A stretch of DNA of 64,000 bases from Actinoplanes sp. M2I2 (GTDB lineage Bacteria; Actinomycetota; Actinomycetes; Mycobacteriales; Micromonosporaceae), in assembly GCF_023544445.1 (NCBI RefSeq), contig NZ_JALPVJ010000004.1, forward strand, positions 496,001-560,000, given 5' to 3'. Under the pieces are notes generated by a model that ran no database searches, had not been told where the DNA came from, and saw only the letters and a program-made list of their open reading frames with translations. The position numbers and the translations under genes are program-made. Positions 15,964 through 24,653 of this stretch are shown here, one piece after another; positions within the stretch are counted from its first letter, which is position 1; each line of letters begins with the position of its first letter.

Positions 15964-17426
15964 CCCTGACCCTGCGCTATGCCGCTCAGAGCGACCGCGG
16001 TCTGATCCGAGACCTGAACCAGGACTCCGTCTACGCCGGGCCGCGGCTTCTCGCTGTCGCCGACGGTATGGGCGGCATGGCTGCTGGTGACGTCGCGTCC
16101 AATATCGTCATCGCCGCGATGGCGCCGCTCGACGAGGACGTCCCCGGGGACGCCATGGTCGATGCGCTGCGTCACGCGGTGGGGACGGCCAACCAACATC
16201 TCCGCGACACTGTCGACGCCAATCCGCAGCTCGAGGGCATGGGCACCACGCTGACCGCGGTGCTCTTCTCGGGCAGCAAGTTCGGCATGGTGCACATCGG
16301 TGACAGTCGCGCCTACCTGCTCCGCAACAACGAGTTCGCCCAGATCACCAAGGACGACACGTACGTCCAGATGCTGGTCGACGAGGGCCGGGTCAGCCCC
16401 GAGGAGGCGAGCAGCCACCCGCAGCGGTCGCTGCTCACCCGTGCGCTCGACGGCCGCGACATCGACCCGGAGTACTCGGTCCGCCAGGTGCTCAAGGGCG
16501 ACCGCTACCTGATCTGCAGCGACGGCCTCTCCGGCGTGGTCAGCTCCGACACCATCGGGCAGGCGATGCGCGAGCTCACCGACCCGCAGGCCTGTGTCGA
16601 GCGGCTGGTGCAGCTGGCGTTGCGCGGCGGTGGTCCCGACAACATCACCGTCATCATCGCCGACGCGACCGACGCCGACATCGTCGAGCAGGCTCCGATC
16701 GTCGGCGGCGCCGCCTCGATCGACCGGGGCAACAACACGGTCGCCGACAGCTCGACCTCGGCCGCCCGGGCCGCCGCTCTGCAGGCGCCGCGCCCGGCGC
16801 AGCCGCAGCCCGAAACCGAGAACTACGCCGAGCCGGAGCCCAAGGGCCACCCGGTACGCGCCACGTTGCTCGCGCTTCTACTGCTCGGTGTGCTCGGCGG
16901 CGGTCTGTGGCTCGGCTACGAGTACACACAGAAGCAGTACTACGTCGGCGCGACCGAGGCCGGTCAGATCGCGATCTTCCGGGGGGTGCCCGGTCAGATC
17001 GCCGGGCTCGACCTGTCCAGCGTCAACGAGACCAGCCCGTCCCGGCTCGACGACCTCACCACGGTCGCGCAGGAACGGGTCAAGGAGGGCATCCACGCCG
17101 ACGACCGGCCGGATGCCCAGCGCATGATCGCCGAGCTGACCGACGACGTCGCGTCGAACCCGAACCTCAAGCCGCTCTGCGTCACGCCCACCACCGCGCC
17201 GTCGGCGCCGCCCACGTCCCCGCCGCCGGGCACGCCGGCCGCCGGGGCGAGCGCGCGTCCGGGCAGCACTCTGGCCGGCAACGCCACGGGCGTCCCGGCC
17301 AACGGTCCCGCTCCGAGCGGCTCCGGCCGGTCGGTGCCGTCCTCCGTGCCCACCACCACGCCGTCCGCTCAGGCGTCCGAGTCCGCGCCCGCTGCCGATC
17401 CGGTCGGGTGCCGGACCGTCAACTGA
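15960..17426 (+). CDS. pstP: Ser/Thr protein phosphatase PstP (PP2C family)
   Basis: The 488-residue protein has a PP2C domain in residues 1-235, with metal-binding Asp residues in ADGMGG (near 37), GDSRAY (near 116), CSDGLSGV (near 185) and GGPDNITVI (near 223). A juxtamembrane linker, one membrane helix (TLLALLLLGVLGGGLWLGY near 305) and a Thr/Pro/Ser-rich extracellular tail of about 160 residues follow. It dephosphorylates PknA/PknB and their substrates. It overlaps fhaB and is 31 bases before the SEDS gene, within one operon. Confidence 0.95.
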   Translation: MTLTLRYAAQSDRGLIRDLNQDSVYAGPRLLAVADGMGGMAAGDVASNIVIAAMAPLDEDVPGDAMVDALRHAVGTANQHLRDTVDANPQLEGMGTTLTAVLFSGSKFGMVHIGDSRAYLLRNNEFAQITKDDTYVQMLVDEGRVSPEEASSHPQRSLLTRALDGRDIDPEYSVRQVLKGDRYLICSDGLSGVVSSDTIGQAMRELTDPQACVERLVQLALRGGGPDNITVIIADATDADIVEQAPIVGGAASIDRGNNTVADSSTSAARAAALQAPRPAQPQPETENYAEPEPKGHPVRATLLALLLLGVLGGGLWLGYEYTQKQYYVGATEAGQIAIFRGVPGQIAGLDLSSVNETSPSRLDDLTTVAQERVKEGIHADDRPDAQRMIAELTDDVASNPNLKPLCVTPTTAPSAPPTSPPPGTPAAGASARPGSTLAGNATGVPANGPAPSGSGRSVPSSVPTTTPSAQASESAPAADPVGCRTVN

Positions 17427-17457
17427 GCTTCGGCTCGACCATGTCTGGGGATTCTTC

Positions 17458-18966
17458 TTGACCGCGCCCGCCGTACCTGCCTCCTCGCCCGCCTCCACGG
17501 GCGAGATGGCGCGTATCCCGGGAATGAAGACCCAGCGCAATGCCGAGCTGGGTCTGCTCGCGTTCGCCATGGTGCTGGTGGCCGCGTACGGCGCCACCGT
17601 CGAGGCGGCCCGGATCGGGGAGATCACCCCGACGTTCTGGGTGCCGGCCGCTCTGCTGAGCGTCCTGTTCCTCGGGCTGCACGTGGTGGTGCGCTACACC
17701 GCCCCGTACGCCGACCCGGTCCTCATCCCGGCGGTCGCGCTGATCAACGGGCTGGGCGTGGGGTTCCTGCGGCGGCTCGACATCGGCGACGCGCTCGGTG
17801 ACAAGGAGCCGATTCCGGGGATCTTCTCGGGCATCGGCGGCCGCCAGCTGGCCTGGACCCTGATCTCGCTGATCCTCGCGGCGGTCCTGCTGCTGGTGGT
17901 CCGCGATCACAAGGTGGTCTCCCGGTACGCGTACACGCTGGGTCTGACCGGCATCGTCCTGGTGATGATCCCGGCCGTGCTGCCCGCCAGCATCTCCGAG
18001 GTCAACGGCGCGAAGCTCTGGGTACGGATCGGGTCGTTCTCGATCCAGCCCGGTGAGTTCGCCAAGCTGGCCCTGGTCTCGTTCTTCGCCTACTACCTGG
18101 TGCGAAAACGGGAGGTGCTCTCGCTGGCCAGCCGGCGGGTCCTGGGCATCGACCTGCCGCGTGGCCGCGACCTGGGCCCGGTCGTCACGGTGTGGCTGCT
18201 CAGCCTCCTGGTCCTCGTCTTCGAGAAGGACCTGGGCACGGCGCTGCTCTACTTCGGCCTCTTCGTCGTGACGCTGTACGTGGCCACCGAGCGGGCCAGC
18301 TGGCTGATCATCGGTCTGCTGCTGTTCTTCGGCGGCGTCTACGTGGCCTACCTGCTGGGCGCCTCGGTCGGCGGCCCGTTCGCCAACTTCTACGACCGCG
18401 CCCAGGTCTGGCTCGACCCGTTCTCGTCGGCCAACTACAACCGCGAGTTCGGCAACAGCTACCAGCTGGTGCAGGGCCTGCTCTCGCTCGGCACGGGCGG
18501 GTTGTTCGGCTCGGGCCCGGGCGCCGGCCTGCCGCGGTTCGTGCCCGAGGTGCAGAACGACTTCATCTTCGCCGGCATCGGTGAGGAGATCGGTCTGTTC
18601 GGCCTGTCCGCGCTGCTGGCTCTCTACCTGCTCATCGTCGAGCGTGGCCTGCGGTCGGCGCTGGCCGTGCGGGACTCGTTCGGCAAGCTGGTCGCCGGTG
18701 GCCTGTCGTTCACCCTGGGTTTGCAGATCTTCGTCATCCTGGGTGGTATCACCGGGCTGATCCCGCTGACCGGTCAGACGACACCGTTCCTCTCCGCCGG
18801 CGGATCGTCGCTGATGGCCAACTGGCTGCTGATCGCCATGCTGCTGCGGATCTCGAACGCGGCGCGCGGACCGGCGGCCGGCGGCGGATCGGACCGGCCC
18901 GGTGGCGGCGGAAAGAAAGCACCGGCGCAGCTCCACGGCGCCATGACGGAGGTGATCAAGCCGTGA
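17458..18966 (+). CDS. rodA: SEDS-family peptidoglycan glycosyltransferase (FtsW/RodA)
   Basis: The 502-residue protein has about ten to twelve membrane helices and SEDS signatures: the Asp-containing VFEKDLGTALL near 258, GLLSLGTGGLFGSGPGAG near 342 and PFLSAGGSSLMANW near 442. It polymerises lipid II and is expected to work with the class B PBP encoded next to it. The order SEDS-pbpA between pstP and pknA is the actinobacterial arrangement; the gene is called rodA in mycobacteria and ftsW-like elsewhere. The start is TTG at 17458, the only well-placed start in frame, and the gene overlaps pbpA by four bases (GTGA). Confidence 0.93.
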   Translation: MTAPAVPASSPASTGEMARIPGMKTQRNAELGLLAFAMVLVAAYGATVEAARIGEITPTFWVPAALLSVLFLGLHVVVRYTAPYADPVLIPAVALINGLGVGFLRRLDIGDALGDKEPIPGIFSGIGGRQLAWTLISLILAAVLLLVVRDHKVVSRYAYTLGLTGIVLVMIPAVLPASISEVNGAKLWVRIGSFSIQPGEFAKLALVSFFAYYLVRKREVLSLASRRVLGIDLPRGRDLGPVVTVWLLSLLVLVFEKDLGTALLYFGLFVVTLYVATERASWLIIGLLLFFGGVYVAYLLGASVGGPFANFYDRAQVWLDPFSSANYNREFGNSYQLVQGLLSLGTGGLFGSGPGAGLPRFVPEVQNDFIFAGIGEEIGLFGLSALLALYLLIVERGLRSALAVRDSFGKLVAGGLSFTLGLQIFVILGGITGLIPLTGQTTPFLSAGGSSLMANWLLIAMLLRISNAARGPAAGGGSDRPGGGGKKAPAQLHGAMTEVIKP

Positions 18967-20459
18967 ACGCACCACTTCGGCGGGCCGGCGTGGTCATCCT
19001 CGTCCTGTTCGCCCTGCTTTTCGCCAATCTCAACTGGGTGCAGGCGTACAAGGCCGACGACTACCGCACGAGCGACTACAACCGCAGGGTCGTGGTCGCC
19101 CAGTACGAGCGGCCGCGCGGCATCATCGAGGCCGGCGGCACCGGCGTGGCGACCAACCGGTCGACCGACGACGCCCTGAAGTACCTGCGCGTCTACCCGC
19201 GCAAGGAGGTCTACGCGCCGGTGCTCGGTTACCGTCCGGTCGGCCTGGGCGCGACCGGCATCGAGCACTCCGAGAACGACTTCCTCTCCGGCGAGAGCGA
19301 CAAGCTCTTCGCCGACCGGGTCAAGGACATGTTCACCGGCAACAACACCGGTGGCGGCAACGTGCTGCTGACGATCAACTCCAAGGCGCAGGAGACGGCC
19401 TGGAAGGAACTCGTCAACAACGAGCGCGGCGTCGACAAGGGCGCGGCGATCGCGATCGACCCACGTACGGGCGCCGTGCAGGCCATGGTGTCGATGCCCA
19501 GCTTCGACCCGAACACGCTGGTCACCCATGACGAGAAGGCGGCCGCGGCGGCGTACGGCAAGCTCAACAAGGACCCCGACCAGCCCCTGCTCAACCGGAC
19601 GACGGCCGAGACGCTGCCGCCCGGTTCGACGTTCAAGGTGATCGTCTCGGCGGCCGCCCTGCAGAACGGCTACACGACGGAGAGCGAAATCGAGGCCGGC
19701 CGCGAGTACCGGGAGAGCGGCGCGGTCATCCGCAACTCCGAGGACGAGGTCTGCCCGGGTGGTCAGATCGACCTGAAGGAAGCGCTGACCGAGAGCTGCA
19801 ACACCGGCTACGCCCGGCTCGGCGTCACCCTGGGCCGCGACAAGGTGCTGGCCGCGGCCAAGAATTTCGGTTTCCAGGACGACCAGCTGACCGTCGGCAA
19901 CCTCGAGGGTGGCGGCCTCCCGGTCGCCGCCAGCGACACCGGCAAGATCACCAACCCGGACGGCACCGTCGACAAGGGCGCGCTGGCCCAGTCCTCGATC
20001 GGCCAGCGGGACGTGCGGATGACGCCGCTGCAGGGCGCGATGATCGCCGCGGCCGTCGCCAACGGGGGCAAGCAGCAGCGCCCCTACCTGGTGCAGAAGC
20101 TGCTCACCCCCGACCTGCGCACGATCTACACCGCCAACCCGAAGACGCTGCGGACGCCGGTCAACGAGCAGGTGGCCAGCGACCTCAAGGACATGATGGT
20201 CAGCGTCGTCCAGAACGGCACCGGTCGGCGCGCCCGGATCAGCGGCATGGAGGTCGGTGGCAAGACCGGAACGGCGGAGAACGCGGCGGGCGCCGACCCG
20301 CACGGCTGGTTCATCGGCTTCGCCTTCGACGACAAGGGTGAGGCGGTTTCCGCGGTCTGCGTCATGCTGGAGAACGTGCCCGGCGGACACGCGAGTGCCG
20401 AGGCGGCCCGGATCGCCGGGCTCATCATGAAGGCCGCGGCCGGTCGGGGAGGGGACTGA
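18963..20459 (+). CDS. pbpA: Class B penicillin-binding protein PbpA
   Basis: The 498-residue protein has a short cytoplasmic start, one membrane helix (residues about 8-28), a dimerisation/pedestal region and a transpeptidase domain. The catalytic motifs are visible: SxxK in PPGSTFKVIV near 221, SxN in ESCNTGY near 280 and KTG in VGGKTGTAEN near 435. It cross-links peptidoglycan with the neighbouring SEDS protein. The start GTG overlaps the upstream stop; the gene ends two bases before pknA. Confidence 0.95.
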   Translation: MNAPLRRAGVVILVLFALLFANLNWVQAYKADDYRTSDYNRRVVVAQYERPRGIIEAGGTGVATNRSTDDALKYLRVYPRKEVYAPVLGYRPVGLGATGIEHSENDFLSGESDKLFADRVKDMFTGNNTGGGNVLLTINSKAQETAWKELVNNERGVDKGAAIAIDPRTGAVQAMVSMPSFDPNTLVTHDEKAAAAAYGKLNKDPDQPLLNRTTAETLPPGSTFKVIVSAAALQNGYTTESEIEAGREYRESGAVIRNSEDEVCPGGQIDLKEALTESCNTGYARLGVTLGRDKVLAAAKNFGFQDDQLTVGNLEGGGLPVAASDTGKITNPDGTVDKGALAQSSIGQRDVRMTPLQGAMIAAAVANGGKQQRPYLVQKLLTPDLRTIYTANPKTLRTPVNEQVASDLKDMMVSVVQNGTGRRARISGMEVGGKTGTAENAAGADPHGWFIGFAFDDKGEAVSAVCVMLENVPGGHASAEAARIAGLIMKAAAGRGGD

Positions 20460-20461
20460 GC

Positions 20462-21802
20462 ATGATCAGCCCTGGGGTGACCCTCGGCAGCCGGTACCGC
20501 CTCGACGAGCGGATCGCCGGCGGTGGGATGGGTGATGTCTGGCGTGGCACCGACGAGGTGCTGGGCCGGACGGTCGCTGTCAAGATCCTGCTGCCCGCCC
20601 TGCTCGACGAGCCCGGCTTCGCCGAGCGGTTCCGGGGCGAGGCCCGCACCATGGCCACGATCAACCACCCCGGGGTCGTCGACATCTACGACTACGGCAG
20701 CGACCAGCAGCTCGCGTTCCTGGTCATGGAGTACGTCGAGGGCGACGCCCTGTCCCGCACGCTGAGCCGGGTCGGCCGGCTGACCCCGGCCCGCACGATG
20801 GCGCTGATCGCCCAGGCCGCCGACGCGCTGCAGGCGGCGCACGCGAACGGCATCGTGCACCGCGACGTGAAGCCCGGCAACCTGCTCGTGCGCCCCAACG
20901 GCACGCTGGTGCTGACCGACTTCGGTATCGCCCGCTCGGCGCTGGTCGGGCAGCTCACCGTGGCCGGCTCGGTGCTGGGCACGGCCTCGTACATCTCACC
21001 CGAGCAGGCGTCCGGCGCGGTCGCGACGCCCGCCTCGGACGTGTACGCGCTCGGGGTGGTCGCCTACCAGTGCCTGTCGGGGCACCGGCCGTTCGACGGC
21101 TCGACCCCGATGGAAATCGCGATGAAGCACGTCCGGGAGAACCCGCGGCCGCTGCCCGGTGACATCCCGCCCCCGGTGCGCGTCATCGTCGACCGGGCGC
21201 TGGCCAAGGACCCGAACGCCCGCTGGCCCTCGGCCTCGGCCCTCGCGGCCGTCGCCCGGCAGGCGGCCGCCTCGCTGGCCTCTTCGGCGGCCCAGCCCGC
21301 CGGTCAGGCGACCCGGATCGCCGGTCCGGTCAGCTCCCCGGGCGGACGCCCACCGACCGGCGCGCCGATCTCGAGCTCGCCGATGTCCGGTGCGAGCCGT
21401 CCGCCGTACCCGCCGGTTCCGCGCCCCGTCTCGGGCGCGCGCGGCGCCGCCCCGGTGCCGTCGGCTCCGCCCGCTCAGCCCGCCCGTCAGCCCGTTCAAC
21501 CGCAGGCCTACCGTCAGCCGTACCCATCACCGGCGACGCCGGCCGCCAAGCCGCAGAGCTCCGGCGGACGGCAGGTGCTGATCGTGCTGGCTGTGGTCCT
21601 CGCGCTGCTGGTTCTGCTCTGCGCCGGAGTGATCTCGTTCCTCTACAAGCAGGGCCAGATCAACGGCGCGCCGAGCGGCACGGCCGTCGTCCACACGGGC
21701 GTCATCAGTGGGGATCCACAGGTGGCGTCGTACCGTCTAACCATGCAGGCGGGCGCAGACCCCGGCTGGATAAAAGCTAACGAAGGACGACAGACGCTAT
21801 GA
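20462..21802 (+). CDS. pknA: Ser/Thr protein kinase PknA
   Basis: The 446-residue protein has a complete kinase domain in residues 10-265: glycine loop GGGMGDVW, Lys41 in VAVKIL, catalytic HRDVKPGN near 137, DFGIA near 156 and GTASYISPEQ in the activation region. A Pro/Ala-rich juxtamembrane stretch (about 270-365) and one membrane helix (VLIVLAVVLALLVLLCAGVI) follow. There is only a short extracellular tail and no PASTA domain, as is normal for PknA. It regulates growth, shape and division proteins. It overlaps pknB by four bases (ATGA). Confidence 0.95.
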   Translation: MISPGVTLGSRYRLDERIAGGGMGDVWRGTDEVLGRTVAVKILLPALLDEPGFAERFRGEARTMATINHPGVVDIYDYGSDQQLAFLVMEYVEGDALSRTLSRVGRLTPARTMALIAQAADALQAAHANGIVHRDVKPGNLLVRPNGTLVLTDFGIARSALVGQLTVAGSVLGTASYISPEQASGAVATPASDVYALGVVAYQCLSGHRPFDGSTPMEIAMKHVRENPRPLPGDIPPPVRVIVDRALAKDPNARWPSASALAAVARQAAASLASSAAQPAGQATRIAGPVSSPGGRPPTGAPISSSPMSGASRPPYPPVPRPVSGARGAAPVPSAPPAQPARQPVQPQAYRQPYPSPATPAAKPQSSGGRQVLIVLAVVLALLVLLCAGVISFLYKQGQINGAPSGTAVVHTGVISGDPQVASYRLTMQAGADPGWIKANEGRQTL

Positions 21803-23637
21803 CGGCGCAGGCCCGCCTGCTCGGTGGCAGGTATCAGGTCGGCGAGCTCCTGGGCTACGGCGGCATGGCCGAGGTGCACCGCGGACGCGACCTCCGGCTC
21901 GGCCGTGACGTGGCGATCAAGATGTTGCGGACCGATCTGGCCCGTGACGCGACGTTCCAGGAACGCTTCCGGCGCGAGGCCCAGAACTCGGCTGCCCTCA
22001 ACCACCCCGCGATCGTCGCCGTCTACGACACCGGCGAAGAGATCTCCTCGACCGGCGAGAAGCAGCCGTTCATCGTGATGGAGTTCGTCAACGGGCGGAC
22101 CCTCAAGGAAGTGCTGGCTCAGGAGCAGCGCCTTCCGACGCGCCAGGCCCTCGAGTACATCGCCGACATCTGCGCCGCCCTGGAGTTCAGCCACCGGCAC
22201 GGCATCATCCACCGGGACATCAAGCCCGGCAACGTGATGATCACGCAGACCGGCCAGGTCAAGGTCATGGACTTCGGCATCGCCCGCGCCCTGGCCAGCG
22301 GGGCCACGACCATGACGCAGACCAGCGCGGTCATCGGCACCGCCCAGTACCTCTCACCCGAGCAGGCTCGCGGTGAGGCGGTCGACGCCCGCTCCGATGT
22401 GTACGCGGCCGGCTGTGTGCTCTTCGAGCTGCTGGTCGGCAACCCGCCGTTCGTCGGGGACAGCCCGGTCAGCGTCGCCTACCAGCACGTGCGCGAGGAG
22501 CCCAAGGCGCCGAGCGAGATCAACCACGAGGTTCCCCCCGACGTCGACGCCATCGTGCTCAAGGCGCTCGCCAAGAACCCGCTCAACCGCTATCAGAGCG
22601 CTCAGGAGATGCGCGCCGACGCGCTGCGGGCCGTCGCCGGCCGGCCGGTCCTGGCCACCCCGGTGATGTCGCAGGCCGAGACCATGGCCATGCAGGGCCC
22701 GCCGCAGTGGCAGCCGCAGGGCGCCACGACCATGCAGCGCCCCCTGGCCGGTGGTCCGCCGGGTCCGCCGGAACGCCGGTCGTCCTCGTGGGTGTGGGCG
22801 GCCCTGGCGGCGCTGGGTGTGCTGGTGGTGGTCGTGCTCGGCGTGGCGCTGCTCAAGGAACGCGACAACGACAACACGAACACGGCCGGCGAGACCCCCA
22901 CCTCGGCGCCGGTCACCTACAAGATGCCCGACCTCTCCGGCAAGACCGACGCCGAGGCCGTGAGGGCCCTGGCCGGCGCCGGCATCACCGAGTACGACGC
23001 CGATTCCCCGGAGTTCAGGTCCGACTGCAAGGGCACCGTCATCAAGCAGGTCCCCAAGGCGGGCTCGCAGGTCGGCGCCGACGACAAGGTGACCTACCAG
23101 CTGTGCCAGAAGCCCGAGCGGGTCGAGGTGCCCAACCTGGTCGGCTCGACCAAGGAGAGTGCCCAGAGCCAACTGCGCGGCCTCGGCTTCAAGGTCGACC
23201 CGCAGGACGTGGACAGCACCAAGCCGCCCGGCATCGTCACCGAGGTGGAGAAGGCCGGCCGCGAGGTCGACCCGGGCACGACGATCACGATCAAGGTGTC
23301 GAACGGTCGCCTGGTCAAGGTGCCCGACGTGGTCGGCAAGCCGCAGGGGACGGCGGTCGGCATCCTCGAGAACGCCGGCCAGTTCAACGTCAGCTTCACG
23401 GAGGTCGAGGGCGAGGGCGAACCGGGCACGGTGACCGAGCAGACCCCCAGGGCGAACACGGTCGCCGAGAAGGGTGACCAGGTGACGCTCACGGTCATCG
23501 TTCAGCCCGACGAGCCGGGCGAGACCGACCCCACCGACCCGACCGAGACCGAGTCGCCCGGCACGGGCAACGGCGGGGGCGGCACAGGCGCGAACGGCTT
23601 GATCGGCAACGCGATCGGCACGGCCCGCCGACCATGA
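21799..23637 (+). CDS. pknB: Ser/Thr protein kinase PknB with three PASTA domains
   Basis: The 612-residue protein has a kinase domain in residues 10-280 (GYGGMAEVH, Lys41 in VAIKML, HRDIKPGN near 137, DFGIA near 157), a juxtamembrane linker with Thr sites (GATTMQRP) and one membrane helix ([20 protein letters not shown] near 335). Three extracellular PASTA repeats follow (about 372-435, 436-500 and 501-570) and then a Thr/Pro/Gly-rich tail. Mycobacterial PknB has four PASTA repeats, so this one is shorter. It senses lipid II or muropeptides and controls cell-wall synthesis. A strong terminator follows 12 bases after the stop. Confidence 0.96.
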   Translation: MTAQARLLGGRYQVGELLGYGGMAEVHRGRDLRLGRDVAIKMLRTDLARDATFQERFRREAQNSAALNHPAIVAVYDTGEEISSTGEKQPFIVMEFVNGRTLKEVLAQEQRLPTRQALEYIADICAALEFSHRHGIIHRDIKPGNVMITQTGQVKVMDFGIARALASGATTMTQTSAVIGTAQYLSPEQARGEAVDARSDVYAAGCVLFELLVGNPPFVGDSPVSVAYQHVREEPKAPSEINHEVPPDVDAIVLKALAKNPLNRYQSAQEMRADALRAVAGRPVLATPVMSQAETMAMQGPPQWQPQGATTMQRPLAGGPPGPPERRSSSWVWAALAALGVLVVVVLGVALLKERDNDNTNTAGETPTSAPVTYKMPDLSGKTDAEAVRALAGAGITEYDADSPEFRSDCKGTVIKQVPKAGSQVGADDKVTYQLCQKPERVEVPNLVGSTKESAQSQLRGLGFKVDPQDVDSTKPPGIVTEVEKAGREVDPGTTITIKVSNGRLVKVPDVVGKPQGTAVGILENAGQFNVSFTEVEGEGEPGTVTEQTPRANTVAEKGDQVTLTVIVQPDEPGETDPTDPTETESPGTGNGGGGTGANGLIGNAIGTARRP

Positions 23638-23649
23638 GCTGAAGGGGAA

Positions 23650-23678
23650 ACGGCCCGCCGGGAGGCGGGCCGTTTTCT
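23650..23678 (+). terminator. Rho-independent terminator after pknB
   Basis: ACGGCCCGCC (23650-23659) pairs perfectly with GGCGGGCCGT (23664-23673) around GGGA, followed by TTTCTT. It ends the plus-strand kinase operon and abuts the stop codon of the convergent pabA, so it may act in both directions. Confidence 0.9.
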
Positions 23679-24328
23679 TATGCCGTGGCGAACGCGGCGC
23701 GGCGGCGGGTCTCGACCTCGGCGGCCAGCGGAGGCGCCTTCTCGAGAGCCTCGGGCAGGCCGCAGGCGGCGAGCCAGTTGGCCAGCATGGTGTGGCCGCC
23801 CTCGGTCAGCACCGACTCGGGGTGGAACTGCACGCCCTCGATCGGCAGTTCGCGGTGGCGCATCGCCATCACCACGCCCGACTCGGTGCGGCCGGTCACC
23901 TCGATCTCGTCGGGCAGCGTCTCGGGCACCACGGCCAGCGAGTGGTACCGCGTGGCGGTGAACGGCTCGGGCAGCCCGGCCAGCACGCCCTCGCCGCCGT
24001 GGTGCACCTCGGAGGTCTTGCCGTGCAGCAGTTCGGGCGCGCGGGTGACGGTGGCTCCGAACGCCGCGCCGATCGCCTGATGACCGAGGCAGACGCCGAA
24101 CATCGGCACCTGCCCGGCGTACGCCTTGATGACGTCCATCATGATGCCGGCGCGCTCCGGGGTGCCCGGCCCGGGTGACAGCAGGATGCCCGCGGCGCCG
24201 AACGTGCCGACGTCGGACACCTCGATCTCGTCGTTGCGCCGCACCTCGCACTCGGCGCCGAGCTGGCCCAGGTACTGCACCAGGTTGAAGACGAAGGAGT
24301 CGTAGTTGTCGATCACCAGGATGCGCAT
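23678..24328 (-). CDS. pabA: Class I glutamine amidotransferase, anthranilate/aminodeoxychorismate synthase component II
   Basis: The 216-residue protein has the full class I amidotransferase set: VIDNYDSFVFNLVQYL at the N-terminus, SPGPGTPERAG near 52, nucleophile Cys in FGVCLGHQAIG near 78, and the His-Glu of GVQFHPESV near 171. It supplies ammonia for making aminodeoxychorismate (folate) or anthranilate (tryptophan). Both uses are known for the single actinobacterial gene beside pknB, called trpG or pabA. I chose ATG at 24328, one base after the stop of the upstream gene, implying translational coupling. Confidence 0.93.
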   Translation of the reverse strand: MRILVIDNYDSFVFNLVQYLGQLGAECEVRRNDEIEVSDVGTFGAAGILLSPGPGTPERAGIMMDVIKAYAGQVPMFGVCLGHQAIGAAFGATVTRAPELLHGKTSEVHHGGEGVLAGLPEPFTATRYHSLAVVPETLPDEIEVTGRTESGVVMAMRHRELPIEGVQFHPESVLTEGGHTMLANWLAACGLPEALEKAPPLAAEVETRRRAAFATA

Positions 24329-24329
24329 G

Positions 24330-24653
24330 TCAGTTACCAGGAATCTGGCCACCGTTGGCGGCCTCGGAGGGGTGCGGCTGATTCGACTCGGTGCTGTACG
24401 GGATCTCCTCGGGCGCCTCGTGGTCGGGGTCGCCCGGAACGGTCACGTCGGCGTCGTCGCCGCCGGTGGAGCCGACCTGCTCGGTGCCGGTGCCGACCTG
24501 CACGTCGTCGAAGGGCAGCAGCGGGGTGGCCCACGGGAACACCACGTACCAGAGCAGCGCCGTGGTGGCCGCGGCGAGGCTCAGCGAGCCGGCCAGCTTG
24601 CCCCAGAAGCCGAACGGCAGCTTGCGCCAGATCCAGGCGTACATCCCCGTCAC
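24330..24653 (-). CDS. Small single-pass membrane protein of the pknB-sortase locus
   Basis: The 107-residue protein has a basic, aromatic N-terminus ([20 protein letters not shown]), one membrane helix ([20 protein letters not shown]) and an acidic extracellular tail rich in Asp, Glu, Gly and Pro. It overlaps the sortase gene by four bases and precedes pabA by one base, so all three are co-transcribed. Equivalent small proteins occur here in related genomes; no function is known to me. A helper or regulator of the sortase is possible from position only. Confidence 0.85.
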   Translation of the reverse strand: MTGMYAWIWRKLPFGFWGKLAGSLSLAAATTALLWYVVFPWATPLLPFDDVQVGTGTEQVGSTGGDDADVTVPGDPDHEAPEEIPYSTESNQPHPSEAANGGQIPGN